Below, one piece after another: positions 8,420 through 19,010 of a stretch of 64,000 nucleotides of DNA; positions within the stretch are counted from its first letter, which is position 1, and each line of letters opens with the position of its first letter. This DNA is from Pelomonas sp. Root405. GTDB lineage: Bacteria > Pseudomonadota > Gammaproteobacteria > Burkholderiales > Burkholderiaceae_C. The translations under genes were made by a program, and so were the position numbers. The stretch is from contig NZ_LMDU01000001.1 of assembly GCF_001425165.1 (NCBI RefSeq), forward strand, positions 1,147,311 through 1,211,310. The letters run 5' to 3'. The notes below the pieces were generated by a model. That model did not search any database. It saw only the letters and a list, made by a program, of their open reading frames with translations, and was not told where the DNA came from.

Positions 8420-10233
8420 AGCCAGCGTTGATCGACGTCCTCGACCGTCGCCGCGAATTCGTGCTGGCGCTGGCCACGCTGCTGATCTTCGCCGTCGTGC
8501 TGAGCCTGCTGCAGTACGCCCGGCTGCAGGACCGCCAGTTCAAGGACCTGCGGACGCAGACCAGCATCGTGGCGCAGACGGTCTCGGCCGCGCTGGTGTT
8601 CGAGAGCCAGGCCGATGCCGCCGAAAGCCTGGCCGCGCTGGCCCAGAGCCCGGCCGTGCTGAACGCGCGGCTCATCAACAGTGCCGGGCGCGAGTTCACG
8701 CGCTATTCGCGCCCGGCATCCGCAAGTTCCGGTCTGGCCGGCATGGCCGGTGTGGCCGAGGTCGAAGTGCCGGTCGTGGCCAACGGCCGCCGCGTTGGCG
8801 CGCTGATCGTCGAAGCCAGCCGCATGCCGATGTGGGTGGACCTCGCCCAGTTCCTGGTGGCCACTTTCGGCACGCTGCTGGCCACCGCCGGCCTGGCCTG
8901 GCTGTTCTCCAAACGCCTGCGCGCCCAGATCAAGGAAGTCGAGCGCCGAACCCGCTATCTGGCCCGCTTCGACGCGCTGACCGACCTGCCCAACCGCGAG
9001 CACATGCGCGGCCTGCTGGAGCGGGCGCTGCAACAGGGCGAGGGCGCCACGCTGCTGATCCTCGACATCGACAACTTCAAGCAGGTCAACGACCAGTACG
9101 GCCATGCCGCCGGTGACGCGGTGCTGCAGGCCACCGGCCTGCGCCTGCGCCAGCTCTGCCGCCCCGGCGATCAGGTGGCGCGCCTGTCCGCCGACGAGTT
9201 CGCATTGCTGTTCAGCCCGGGCCTGACGGAAGAGGCGCTGCGCGAGGAGGTGCAGCGCCTGCACGCCAGCCTGACCCAGCCCGTGCTGCACGATGCCCAA
9301 TGGCTGAACGTGCACTTCTGCACCGGTGCGGCCTTCCTGCCTGAGCATGCCGGCGACTCCAGCGAAGCCCTGCGCTGCGCCGACGCGGCCATGCGCCATG
9401 CCAAGCGGCTCGGCACCCACAGCTTCCAGCTCTTCACGGCGCAGATCGGCGCAGCATTGCACTCGCGGCTCGCGCTCGAGAACGACATGCGCACGGCGCT
9501 GGCCGAGGGGCAGTTCTCGCTGGCCTACCAGCCGCAGTACGACGCGCAACGCCGCATCCACAGCTTCGAGGCACTCGCGCGCTGGCACCACCCCGTGCGA
9601 GGCTGGGTATCGCCGGCCGAGTTCATTCCGGTGGCCGAGAGTTCCGGGCTCATCGTCGAGCTGGGGCTGGCTGCGCTGTCCGTGCTGCGGCGCGACCTCG
9701 ACACCTGGCGGGCCGCCGGGCTCAGCTGCCCCACCGTCGCCCTCAACCTGTCGTGGGAGCAGTGCCGCAAGGCCCAGCACCGCGAGCGTTTCCTGCAGCA
9801 GTTGCGCACGCTGCGCCTGGGGCCGCAGGAGGTCGAGTTCGAGCTGACCGAAAGCGCCGATTTCGAGGATATCGACAAGCCCGACTCCTTCGTCTTCACG
9901 CTGCAGGGCCTGGGCTACGGCCTGGCCATCGACGACTTCGGCACCGGCTACAGCTCGCTGGCCTATCTGCGCCGCTTCCGCTGCCGCAAGCTCAAGATCG
10001 ACCGGCTGTTCGTGCATGGGCTGTCGGCCAATGCCGAGTCCCACATGCTGGTCGAGTCGATGGTGCGGGTGGCACATGCGATGCGCATGGTGGTTGTTGC
10101 GGAAGGTGTCGAGCTGCCTGCGGATGAGGCGGCCCTCATCGCGATGGGCTGCGACCTGATGCAGGGCTTCGGCTTTTGCAAGCCGGTGCCGGCTGAGCAG
10201 GTGCCCGCGTTGCTGGCGGGGCGGATGCCCTGA
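8416..10233 (+). CDS. Membrane GGDEF/EAL protein with degenerate GGDEF, YfiN-like partner
   Basis: Inner-membrane protein of 605 residues. It has a transmembrane helix near residues 16-33, a periplasmic CHASE8-like sensor, a second helix near 147-167, then GGDEF (about 180-335) and EAL (about 350-600) domains. The GGDEF signature reads SADEF, so diguanylate cyclase activity is doubtful. The EAL domain keeps FEALARWHHP, ELTES, IDDFGTGYSS and KIDRLFV, so phosphodiesterase activity is expected. The four-base overlap with the YfiR-like gene indicates translational coupling, and the periplasmic sensor is the probable binding site of that protein. The output is therefore likely to be removal, not synthesis, of c-di-GMP, unlike classical YfiN. 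Confidence 0.87.
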   Translation: MKPALIDVLDRRREFVLALATLLIFAVVLSLLQYARLQDRQFKDLRTQTSIVAQTVSAALVFESQADAAESLAALAQSPAVLNARLINSAGREFTRYSRPASASSGLAGMAGVAEVEVPVVANGRRVGALIVEASRMPMWVDLAQFLVATFGTLLATAGLAWLFSKRLRAQIKEVERRTRYLARFDALTDLPNREHMRGLLERALQQGEGATLLILDIDNFKQVNDQYGHAAGDAVLQATGLRLRQLCRPGDQVARLSADEFALLFSPGLTEEALREEVQRLHASLTQPVLHDAQWLNVHFCTGAAFLPEHAGDSSEALRCADAAMRHAKRLGTHSFQLFTAQIGAALHSRLALENDMRTALAEGQFSLAYQPQYDAQRRIHSFEALARWHHPVRGWVSPAEFIPVAESSGLIVELGLAALSVLRRDLDTWRAAGLSCPTVALNLSWEQCRKAQHRERFLQQLRTLRLGPQEVEFELTESADFEDIDKPDSFVFTLQGLGYGLAIDDFGTGYSSLAYLRRFRCRKLKIDRLFVHGLSANAESHMLVESMVRVAHAMRMVVVAEGVELPADEAALIAMGCDLMQGFGFCKPVPAEQVPALLAGRMP

Positions 10234-10249
10234 GGCCTGCGCCGGGCGC

Positions 10250-12418
<2,169 letters not shown>

Positions 12419-12435
12419 GCAACTCTAAGCCGGAA

Positions 12436-12463
12436 CAACGAAAAACGGCCCTTGCGGGCCGTT
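12436..12463 (-). terminator. Terminator downstream of tRNA-Ser
   Basis: Read on the minus strand, AACGGCCC-GCAA-GGGCCGTT is followed by a T-rich tail (TTTCGTTG). It lies 12 bases past the tRNA 3' end and also between the tRNA and the start of the kinase gene. Confidence 0.8.
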
Positions 12464-12474
12464 GAGCTTGAGAC

Positions 12475-12564
12475 TGGCGGAAGCGGTGAGATTCGAACTC
12501 ACGGAAGGCTCACACCTTCGGCGGTTTTCAAGACCGCTGGATTAAACCACTCTCCCACGCTTCC
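12475..12564 (-). tRNA. tRNA-Ser (anticodon UGA)
   Basis: Ninety-base tRNA on the minus strand with encoded CCA. The acceptor stem GGAAGCG pairs with CGCTTCC. The anticodon loop is CTTGAAA in the stem GCGGT/ACCGC, giving anticodon TGA. The long variable arm and GTTCGAATC T-loop identify a class II serine tRNA. Confidence 0.96.
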
Positions 12565-12592
12565 GGGGGCTGCGCATTCTAAGCGTGTTGCC

Positions 12593-13417
12593 TCATGAGC
12601 CCGGGCGCTGCGCCTGCTCGCAATCGACCTGGATGATCTCGCGCTGCAGGCCGTCCACGCGTGCGGCGGTCAGCTGGCCGCCCCAGATGCAGCCCGTGTC
12701 CAGGCCGAGCAGATGCGGCCGGTCGAGCAGGCCGAGCGTGGACCAGTGGCCGAAGGCGATGGGCGTGTCCGCAGTGCGCCGGCCCGGCACGTCGAACCAA
12801 GGCATGAAGCCTTCGGGGGCCGCGCCGGCGCCGTCCTTGGTCTTGAAATCCATCTCGCCGTCGGCGCTGCAAAACCGCAGCCGTGTCAGCGCATTGACGG
12901 TGAAGCGCAGCCGCTCGGTGCCGGCCATGTCGGGGTCCCAGCGCGCCGGTTCATTGCCGTACATGGCGCGCAGGAAGTCGGGCAGGGCGGGCCCGCGCAG
13001 CACGGTCTCGACCTCGGCGGCCAATGCCAGCGTGTCCTCGCGGCTCCATTGCGGCACGACGCCGGCATGCACCATCAGCCAGCCGGCCTCGAAGACGGCT
13101 AGTCGCTGGTGGCGCAGCCAGTCGGTCAGCGTGTCGCGGTCGTGGGCGGCCAGGATGTCGTCCAGCGTGTCGCCCCGGTGCGGGCGGCGCACGCCATGGG
13201 CGGCGGCCAGCAGGTGCAGGTCGTGGTTGCCGAGCAGGCAGGTGGCTGCTTCGCCCAGGGCCGCCAGCCGCCGCAGCGTGGCCAGCGAGGCCGGGCCGCG
13301 GTTGACGAGGTCGCCAAGCAGCCAGAGCCGGTCGCGTGATGGCGAGAAGTCCAGGCGTTGCAGCAGGCGCTCCAAGGCGTCGCAGCAGCCTTGGACATCA
13401 CCGATCAAATAGTTCAT
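12593..13417 (-). CDS. apaH: Symmetrical bis(5'-nucleosyl)-tetraphosphatase
   Basis: Metallophosphatase of 274 residues that splits Ap4A to two ADP. The PPP-family motifs are clear: GDVQGC near residue 6 (GDxxG), [10 protein letters not shown] (GDxVxRG), CLLGNHD (GNHD), and VHAGVVPQW. The C-terminal part has FGHWSTLGL and [16 protein letters not shown] as in ApaH. The length matches the family (about 270-280). It is divergent from the CorC-like gene and downstream of nothing on its own strand. Ap4A control links it to stress physiology and RNA capping in known bacteria. Confidence 0.94.
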   Translation of the reverse strand: MNYLIGDVQGCCDALERLLQRLDFSPSRDRLWLLGDLVNRGPASLATLRRLAALGEAATCLLGNHDLHLLAAAHGVRRPHRGDTLDDILAAHDRDTLTDWLRHQRLAVFEAGWLMVHAGVVPQWSREDTLALAAEVETVLRGPALPDFLRAMYGNEPARWDPDMAGTERLRFTVNALTRLRFCSADGEMDFKTKDGAGAAPEGFMPWFDVPGRRTADTPIAFGHWSTLGLLDRPHLLGLDTGCIWGGQLTAARVDGLQREIIQVDCEQAQRPGS

Positions 13418-13551
13418 GACCCGATTGTCCCGGCCGCGAAGGCCCGGAAGCGAGGGATCGCACGATGGGCCGTGTCATGGCCTTCTGATAGTCTCCCGGG
13501 CTTCGTTTTTGACCTGCGCTGCCTGGGGTTTTCCCGGGTCTGGCGCGACCG

Positions 13552-14856
13552 ATGGACACCGCACTCGTTCTCTTCCTGATCTTTCTCAACGGCCTGTTCG
13601 CGATGTCGGAGATGGCACTGACCGCCAGCCGCAAGGCCCGGCTGCAGGTGATGGTGGAAAGCGGCGAGAGCGGCGCGCAGGCCGCGATGGACCTGCACGA
13701 CAACCCGACCAAATTCCTGTCGACGGTGCAGATCGGCATCACCGGCATCGGCGTGTTGAACGGCATCGTCGGCGACGCGGCCTTCTCGGGCCCGCTGTCC
13801 CATTGGCTGAGCCAGACCTTCGGCCTGCATCCCGAGGCGACGCAGATCACGGCGACGGCGCTGGTGGTCGTCATCATCACGCTGCTGACCATCGTGTTCG
13901 GCGAGCTGGTGCCCAAGCGCGTCGGCCAGATCTACCCCGAAACGGTGGCCCGCCTGGTGGCGCCGCCGATGAATGTCATCTCGTTGCTGACGCGTCCGCT
14001 GGTGCGGTTGCTCAGCATTTCCACCGAGGCGACGCTCGGGCTGATTGGCCTGCGCGACCGGGCCCAGCGCGGCGTGACCGAGGAAGAGATTGCTGCCAGC
14101 CTGGAGGAAGGGCGCGATGCCGGTGTCATCGAGGAGCATGAGCACCAGATGGTGCGCAATGTCTTCCGCCTCGACGAACGCCAGGTCGGCTCGATGATGA
14201 TCCCGCGTGCCGAGATCGCCTGGCTGGATGTCGACGCGACGCCGGCCGAGGTGCTGGCGGTGCTGCGCGAGCATGGCTTCAACCGCTACCCGGTTTGCCG
14301 CGGCGGCCTGGCCGAGGTGCTCGGCGTGGCCAATGCGCCGGCGCTGCTGGCCGGCATGCTCGAAGGCCTGCCGCTGGACCTGACGGTGGGGCTGGAACCG
14401 CCGCTCTTCGTGCCCGAGACGCTGTCGGGCATGGAGCTGCTGGATCATTTCCGCGTGTCGGACGCGCCGCTGGTCTTCGTTGTCGATGAGTACGGCGAGG
14501 TGCAGGGCGTCATTGCCGTGCGCGATGTGCTGGAAGCCATTGCCGGGGAGTTCAATGCCCCGAGCGATGGCGATGCCTGGGCGGTGCAGCGCGAGGACGG
14601 GAGCTGGCTGATCGACGGCCTGATCCCCGTGCCCGAGCTGAAGGACCGCCTGGGTCTGAAGGAACTGCCCGAGGAGGACCGTGGGCGCTACAACACCCTG
14701 GCCGGCATGATCATGCTGCTGCTGGGGCGCTTGCCGCGCACGACCGATGTGGTGGAGTGGGACGCCTGGAGATTCGAGGTCGTGGACCTCGATGGCAAGC
14801 GTGTGGACAAAGTGCTGGTCAGTCGTCTGGCCGAACCTGGAGAGAAAGAAACATGA
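13552..14856 (+). CDS. CorC/HlyC-type membrane protein (DUF21, CBS pair, CorC domain)
   Basis: Protein of 434 residues. The N-terminal DUF21 membrane domain (about 1-180) begins MDTALVLFLIFLNGLFAMSE and includes GELVPKRVGQIYPE. Two CBS domains follow (about 200-335, with VGSMMIPRAEIAWLD and FVVDEYGEVQGVIAVRDVLEAI), then a transporter-associated CorC/HlyC domain at the C terminus. Such proteins are linked to magnesium or cobalt export in other bacteria; the older haemolysin name is misleading. The stop codon overlaps the start of sapC (ATGA), implying cotranscription. Confidence 0.9.
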   Translation: MDTALVLFLIFLNGLFAMSEMALTASRKARLQVMVESGESGAQAAMDLHDNPTKFLSTVQIGITGIGVLNGIVGDAAFSGPLSHWLSQTFGLHPEATQITATALVVVIITLLTIVFGELVPKRVGQIYPETVARLVAPPMNVISLLTRPLVRLLSISTEATLGLIGLRDRAQRGVTEEEIAASLEEGRDAGVIEEHEHQMVRNVFRLDERQVGSMMIPRAEIAWLDVDATPAEVLAVLREHGFNRYPVCRGGLAEVLGVANAPALLAGMLEGLPLDLTVGLEPPLFVPETLSGMELLDHFRVSDAPLVFVVDEYGEVQGVIAVRDVLEAIAGEFNAPSDGDAWAVQREDGSWLIDGLIPVPELKDRLGLKELPEEDRGRYNTLAGMIMLLLGRLPRTTDVVEWDAWRFEVVDLDGKRVDKVLVSRLAEPGEKET

Positions 14857-15587
14857 GCAACCCCCCGATGTACGGCGAACTGCTGCCGCTGGACCGTGAA
14901 GTCCACAAGAACCTGAAGCTGGACACCGACAAGGCCGTCGTCAGCCGCGTTGCCGACCAGAACTCGGTTTTCCTTGCTGCCGTCGAATTTGCCGACGCCT
15001 GCAAGGAATACCCCATCGTCTTCGTGCGCGCCGGCAGCGCCGGTGAGGACAACAAGCCCGCCGTCGCGCCGCTGGCCGTGCTGGGCCTGCGCGCCGGCTC
15101 CAACCTGTTCGTCGACGGCGACAAGTGGACCGGCAGCTATGTGCCGGCCTATGTGCGCCGCTACCCGTTCGCGATGGCGCGCCTGGATGGCAGCGAGACC
15201 AATCTCGCGGTTTGCTACGACCACAAGTGGCCGGCCTTCAATGACACCACGGGCGAGGCGCTGTTCAAGGACGGCCAACCGACCGAGTTCTTGCTGAATG
15301 CCAAGGCCTTCCTTGAGAACTTCGAGCAGGAAGCCGAGCGCACCCGATTGATCTGCAACCTGCTCGTCGAGATGGACCTGCTGCAGGACATGCGTTTCGA
15401 GGCCACGCTGCCCAACGGCGAGAAGTTCGACGTCGAGGGCTTCCTGGCCTTGGACGAGAAGAAGTACGCCGAACTGGCCGACGACAAGGTGCTGCAACTG
15501 CACCGCAACGGGCTGATCGCGTTGATCGAGATGCACCGCCTGTCGCTGACCAACATGAACCGCTTGGTGAGCAAGTACGTGGCCTGA
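14853..15587 (+). CDS. SapC family protein
   Basis: Protein of 244 residues matching the SapC family: PLDREVHKNLKL near the start, then VSRVADQNSVFLAAVEFADA, FNDTTGEALFKDGQP and a terminal helical section. SapC-like proteins were first described next to S-layer genes in Campylobacter, but their role in betaproteobacteria is unclear. It overlaps the upstream CorC-like gene by four bases. A strong terminator lies 20 bases downstream. Confidence 0.85.
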   Translation: MSNPPMYGELLPLDREVHKNLKLDTDKAVVSRVADQNSVFLAAVEFADACKEYPIVFVRAGSAGEDNKPAVAPLAVLGLRAGSNLFVDGDKWTGSYVPAYVRRYPFAMARLDGSETNLAVCYDHKWPAFNDTTGEALFKDGQPTEFLLNAKAFLENFEQEAERTRLICNLLVEMDLLQDMRFEATLPNGEKFDVEGFLALDEKKYAELADDKVLQLHRNGLIALIEMHRLSLTNMNRLVSKYVA

Positions 15588-15606
15588 TTTGGTCTGCCGC
15601 AGACCG

Positions 15607-15634
15607 AACGGCCGCGCCCTGGCGCGGCCGTTTT
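15607..15634 (+). terminator. Rho-independent terminator after sapC
   Basis: AACGGCCGCGCC pairs with GGCGCGGCCGTT, followed by TTTT, twenty bases after the SapC stop codon. Confidence 0.87.
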
Positions 15635-15778
15635 CCGGTTCTCAACCGTTCTGTCCCTGATCTGGGTGACGGAAAAACCCAAACCCGACGCGGACTTAGA
15701 TGTATCCGTGTGTGTGAGTCACGGGAATGGGTCATTTCAATCCCTAGACTCCGCGGCTCAGCGCGTTGGGCGCCAAGG

Positions 15779-16474
15779 ATGCTGTCGATGATCCCGTTTT
15801 TTGAAGAAAGCCGCCGTACGCCACTCAACCCCAATGGCGGCCCGCCCTTGGAGCTGGACAGCGATTTCGGTGCGCTGGATGGCGATGCCTACGACCTGGT
15901 CGAGCGTCGCTACGGGGACCGCGGCCTCATGGTCACGCGTGAGCGTTACAGCAGCCGCAACGAGGATGGCGACATCGTCTGCACGGCGCGCAACGGCGAG
16001 CAGATCGTCGGCACGCTGTCGGTGCGCTTCGATGGCAAGGGCGGCCTGCATGCCGACGCGCTGTTCGGAGCCGAACTGGCCGACTGGCGCGCCGCCGGCA
16101 TCAAGCTGTGCGAATTCGGCAGCTTGGCGGTTGACCGCCATTCGCACAACGCCAAGCGCGTGCTGGCCCAGGTCTTTCACCTTGGGTATCTGCATGCACA
16201 CCGCAAAGCGCGTTGCGAGCGCCTCATCATCGAGGTCAACCCTCGCCACGTCGCCTTCTATCGCCGTTACCTGGGACTGCTGCCTTTCACCACCGCCCGG
16301 CACAACCCGCGCGTGAACGCGCCGGCCGTGCTGATGAGCATCGAATTCGCGACCGTACGCGAGCAGATCGCGCTCTGGGGCGGGCGCCCCGAGCTGCTGA
16401 CGCAGGCGCGCTGCCTTTACCCGCTCGCCTGGGACGAGGCCACCGAGGCGTCCATGTTGGCCAAATTGCCCTGA
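15779..16474 (+). CDS. FeeM-like N-acyl amino acid synthase (GNAT fold)
   Basis: Protein of 231 residues with the pattern of N-acyl amino acid synthases related to FeeM: YDLVERRYGDRGLMVTRERY near the start, GTLSVRFDGKGGLHAD in the middle and CEFGSLAVDRHSHNAKRVLA, then CERLIIEVNPRHVAFYRRYLG. FeeM-type enzymes move an acyl chain from acyl carrier protein to an amino acid. Whether this one does so is inferred from similarity of pattern only. Two in-frame ATGs (15779 and 15788) are possible starts. The 3' end overlaps the convergent gene by 58 bases. Confidence 0.75.
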   Translation: MLSMIPFFEESRRTPLNPNGGPPLELDSDFGALDGDAYDLVERRYGDRGLMVTRERYSSRNEDGDIVCTARNGEQIVGTLSVRFDGKGGLHADALFGAELADWRAAGIKLCEFGSLAVDRHSHNAKRVLAQVFHLGYLHAHRKARCERLIIEVNPRHVAFYRRYLGLLPFTTARHNPRVNAPAVLMSIEFATVREQIALWGGRPELLTQARCLYPLAWDEATEASMLAKLP

Positions 16475-16944
16475 ACGGCCGTCGCCGGCAGGGTGTGGCC
16501 CGGCTGCAGGCGGCCGTCCAGCGCGCCGCTGGCGACCTGGGCGGCAATATGCGGCGCGGTGGCGAATTCCTCGCGCAGGCGCTTCAATAGATCATCGCGG
16601 TCGGGCAGGGGCGCCCCGCAGGAGATGCGCGCCGCGATGGCGCGGTCCAGCGCCCCTTCAAGCCCGTTGCATTGCACCGAAAACGACGTGTGGTGCGGCT
16701 GGCCGTAATGATCCGTCCAGGTCGCCACGACGCGCAGCACCGGCCCGACGGTCCGCAACACCCACTCGAACCGGATGCCGGCCGTGCGCGTGCGGCTGCG
16801 GCGCATCAGCCGGCCCATGGTGCTGCCGCCTGGGCGACGGGGGCGCTCCAGGCGCATTGAATTCAGAAAGCGTTCCGCGGCTGCGGCGTTGGCCGCGTTT
16901 GCCGTGTTGGCCATGGAGGTGGAATCCATGGTGTCAGTGTTCAT
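16417..16944 (-). CDS. Hypothetical protein, first sigma-54-preceded gene of the island
   Basis: Protein of 175 residues that I do not recognise. The first 40 are Ala/Asn/Thr-rich (MNTDTMDSTSMANTANAANA). The middle (GIRFEWVLRTVGPVLRVVAT, then WTDHYGQPHHTSFSV) looks like a small beta-rich domain. The tail is low complexity. The reading frame is supported mainly by the sigma-54-type promoter 42 bases upstream in the right orientation. Its last 58 bases overlap the end of the FeeM-like gene, which is unusual and leaves some doubt about the exact 3' end. Confidence 0.62.
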   Translation of the reverse strand: MNTDTMDSTSMANTANAANAAAAERFLNSMRLERPRRPGGSTMGRLMRRSRTRTAGIRFEWVLRTVGPVLRVVATWTDHYGQPHHTSFSVQCNGLEGALDRAIAARISCGAPLPDRDDLLKRLREEFATAPHIAAQVASGALDGRLQPGHTLPATAVQGNLANMDASVASSQASG

Positions 16945-16985
16945 GGTGTGACTCCAGAGTAAGGCTAAGAATCCGCGCTCTTACG

Positions 16986-16999
16986 GCAGGTGACGTGCC
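16986..16999 (-). promoter_or_regulatory. Sigma-54 promoter for the 16944 gene
   Basis: GGCACGTCACCTGC read on the minus strand: GG and GC ten bases apart, with GGCAC and CTGC blocks. The predicted transcript start lies about 30 bases before the ATG at 16944. Confidence 0.75.
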
Positions 17000-17005
17000 T
17001 GCCTT

Positions 17006-18439
17006 TCAAAGCAGCGGTTCGACCAAGCGGCCGAAACCCTGCAGCAGGCGCTGCCCAAGCCCGCGGCGTGACCACTCGCCAACCTCGATACGCTGGGACA
17101 CCGCCAGATCCCGTGCGAACAGCGTCTGCATCTGCTGGCCGAAGTCGTCGCCCAGCACGATGACGTCGACCTCGTGGTTGCCGACGATGCTTCGCCAGTC
17201 GAGGTTGCTGGAGCCGACGCTGGAATAGACGCCGTCGACGACGGCCGTCTTGGCGTGCATGACGGACTGCTTCATCTCATGGATCTGCACGCCCGCCTCC
17301 AGCAGCTGCGCATAGCGCGCGCGGGCGGCATGCAATACCAGCTTCACGTCGCTGCGCCCGGGCAGCACCAGGCTCACGGCGACACCGCGCCTGGCGGCGT
17401 CGCACAGCGCCTTGATGAACTCGGAGCCCGGTGCGAAATAGGCCATCGTCAGCTGCACGCTGCGCTCTGCAGCGCCGATGGCGTGCAGCAGGTGGGTGTA
17501 GCTCGGGTTGATGCCCTGTCGCGGGTCGCCGGCCACCAGCTTGACGACGCGCTGGCCCGGCGAGGCGACCAGGGGCGGCGGCGCGGGCGGGACGCTGCCC
17601 TCGCAGCCCTGCTTGATCCAGGACTCGCGGAACATCAGCGACAGGGCCGACACGACGGGGCCGCGCAACTCGACCTGGGTGTCTCGCCAGCCCTGGGTGT
17701 CGGCGTCCGCTGCGTCCGCAGCCGGGCGGCTGGGGCTTCCGCTGCCGAAGGAGCCCTTGGCGTAGACATTGCTGAGATTGATGCCGCCCGTGAAGGCCAC
17801 ATCGCTGTCCACGGCCACCAGCTTGCGGTGATTGCGCTCCACCAAGCTCCAGTGACCGGGGCGCGCCAGCGGGTTGATCGGGTTGAAGGCGCAGACCGCG
17901 ACGCCGCCTTGGCGCAGGCGCTCGAAAAACGCTTCGTCGGTGCCCAGCGAACCGACGCTGTCGTACATCAGGGCCACGCCGACGCCCTCGGCGGCCTTGC
18001 GCAGCAGCAGCTCGCCCACCTCGGCCGCCACGCCCTCGTCCTCGACGATGTAGAACTCCACCAGCACGCGATGGCGCGCCGCGGCGATGGCCGCCTTCAT
18101 CGCCGCGAAGGTGGCCGGCCCGTCGATCAGCAACCGCGCAGCGTTGCCGCGAAGCAGCTGCGTTTCTCCTTGGGCGGCAAGCACGCCGAGGTGGCGTTCA
18201 AGCAACGCCCCATTGCCCTCGGCGCGCACCCGCGCCAGGTCGCGGGCCTCGACGGTCGCGCTCACCGGACCGTCGCGACCCTGCATGGTGACGCGCTCCG
18301 CGACTTGGCGTCTGGCCAGGGGTTCCGGCGGCGGCCCTTGTTCGGCCAGGCTGCTGCAGGCCACCGTGCCTGCGAACAGGCACAGGGCTGCCAAGCCCCG
18401 GACCCGGCTGAAACGGCGCCAGCCGTGGGATTGCGTCAT
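17006..18439 (-). CDS. Lipoprotein phospholipase D / cardiolipin synthase
   Basis: Membrane-anchored phosphatidyltransferase of 477 residues with two phospholipase D domains. The lipobox is GTVACSS (residues about 23-29). The first HKD motif is in VERNHRKLVAVDSDVAFTGG and the second in SVMHAKTAVVDGVYSSVGSS, each with H, K and D in place, followed by GSSNLDWRS. Cardiolipin synthases join two phosphatidylglycerols, or PG and PE, to make cardiolipin. The lipoprotein anchor replaces the usual N-terminal membrane helices, so it may be a ClsC-like or periplasmic variant. It has its own sigma-54 promoter and a GGAGG ribosome site, and so belongs to the stress island; cardiolipin enrichment is a known stress adaptation. 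Confidence 0.88.
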   Translation of the reverse strand: MTQSHGWRRFSRVRGLAALCLFAGTVACSSLAEQGPPPEPLARRQVAERVTMQGRDGPVSATVEARDLARVRAEGNGALLERHLGVLAAQGETQLLRGNAARLLIDGPATFAAMKAAIAAARHRVLVEFYIVEDEGVAAEVGELLLRKAAEGVGVALMYDSVGSLGTDEAFFERLRQGGVAVCAFNPINPLARPGHWSLVERNHRKLVAVDSDVAFTGGINLSNVYAKGSFGSGSPSRPAADAADADTQGWRDTQVELRGPVVSALSLMFRESWIKQGCEGSVPPAPPPLVASPGQRVVKLVAGDPRQGINPSYTHLLHAIGAAERSVQLTMAYFAPGSEFIKALCDAARRGVAVSLVLPGRSDVKLVLHAARARYAQLLEAGVQIHEMKQSVMHAKTAVVDGVYSSVGSSNLDWRSIVGNHEVDVIVLGDDFGQQMQTLFARDLAVSQRIEVGEWSRRGLGQRLLQGFGRLVEPLL

Positions 18440-18472
18440 AGGCCTCCGTTGATTCGCCAGATGACCAGCTTG

Positions 18473-18486
18473 GCAATCGACGTGCC
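18473..18486 (-). promoter_or_regulatory. Sigma-54 promoter for the cardiolipin synthase gene
   Basis: GGCACGTCGATTGC on the minus strand, -12 element 34 bases before the ATG at 18439, with GGAGG between them. Confidence 0.82.
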
Positions 18487-18575
18487 TGGCCGCCCTGAGC
18501 CGTGACGGCTTGCCTATTCAAGGCGCGAGCAAATCGAGCGGCCCCGCACAAATTGCGGTAAATCCTGCCGATGCC

Positions 18576-18830
18576 TCAGCCGCGGGGTGTCGACAGGGCG
18601 GTTGCGCGCTCCTCCGGCACGGGCCTGCCCCCTTCGGCTTCCCACGTTTGAACGGGCGCTGGCAGGCGCGTCGAACGGCCGCTGCGACGATGCTGATGCC
18701 TGCTGCCGCAAGCGCCCCACGCCAGCCACAGCACGGCGGCCAACGCGGCGGCGTCGAGTAGTCGGCTCAACGTTGGAACCGCAGACCGGTCGTCACCGCA
18801 ATCAGTGGCAGGCAACATGGGATTGAACAT
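18576..18830 (-). CDS. Possible small membrane protein, 84 residues
   Basis: Short open frame of 84 residues with one hydrophobic stretch (LLDAAALAAVLWLAWGACG) that could span the membrane, then a basic tail. No family recognised and no clear ribosome-binding site. It is listed because a well-formed sigma-54 element lies 41 bases upstream in the right orientation and no other gene fills the stretch. An alternative start is 18818. A plus-strand frame (18587-18826) covers the same bases but looks less protein-like. Confidence 0.4.
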   Translation of the reverse strand: MFNPMLPATDCGDDRSAVPTLSRLLDAAALAAVLWLAWGACGSRHQHRRSGRSTRLPAPVQTWEAEGGRPVPEERATALSTPRG

Positions 18831-18870
18831 GATTCAGCATGTAGCTACGGTTCACACTGCTCAATGAGGA

Positions 18871-18884
18871 GCAGGCGGCATGCC
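18871..18884 (-). promoter_or_regulatory. Sigma-54 promoter facing the 84-residue frame
   Basis: GGCATGCCGCCTGC on the minus strand, nearly identical to the element before the topoisomerase gene. It overlaps a weaker plus-strand match (18877-18890). Confidence 0.65.
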
Positions 18885-18890
18885 CGATGC
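18877..18890 (+). promoter_or_regulatory. Weak sigma-54-like element facing the NtrC-family gene
   Basis: GGCATGCCCGATGC has exact GG-N10-GC spacing, but the -12 block is ATGC instead of TTGC. It is 121 bases upstream of the regulator start and overlaps an opposed element, so only one of the two could be occupied. Confidence 0.35.
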
Positions 18891-19010
18891 CATACAGGCC
18901 GATACCCTTTGAGAGTCCGGCATTTTTTTCCTGCGTCCGCCGAATCTGTTCAAAATGACTCTCCCCGATGCAGGCCATCTCAGTAACAAAGCCGGAAGGA
19001 AACGAATCGC

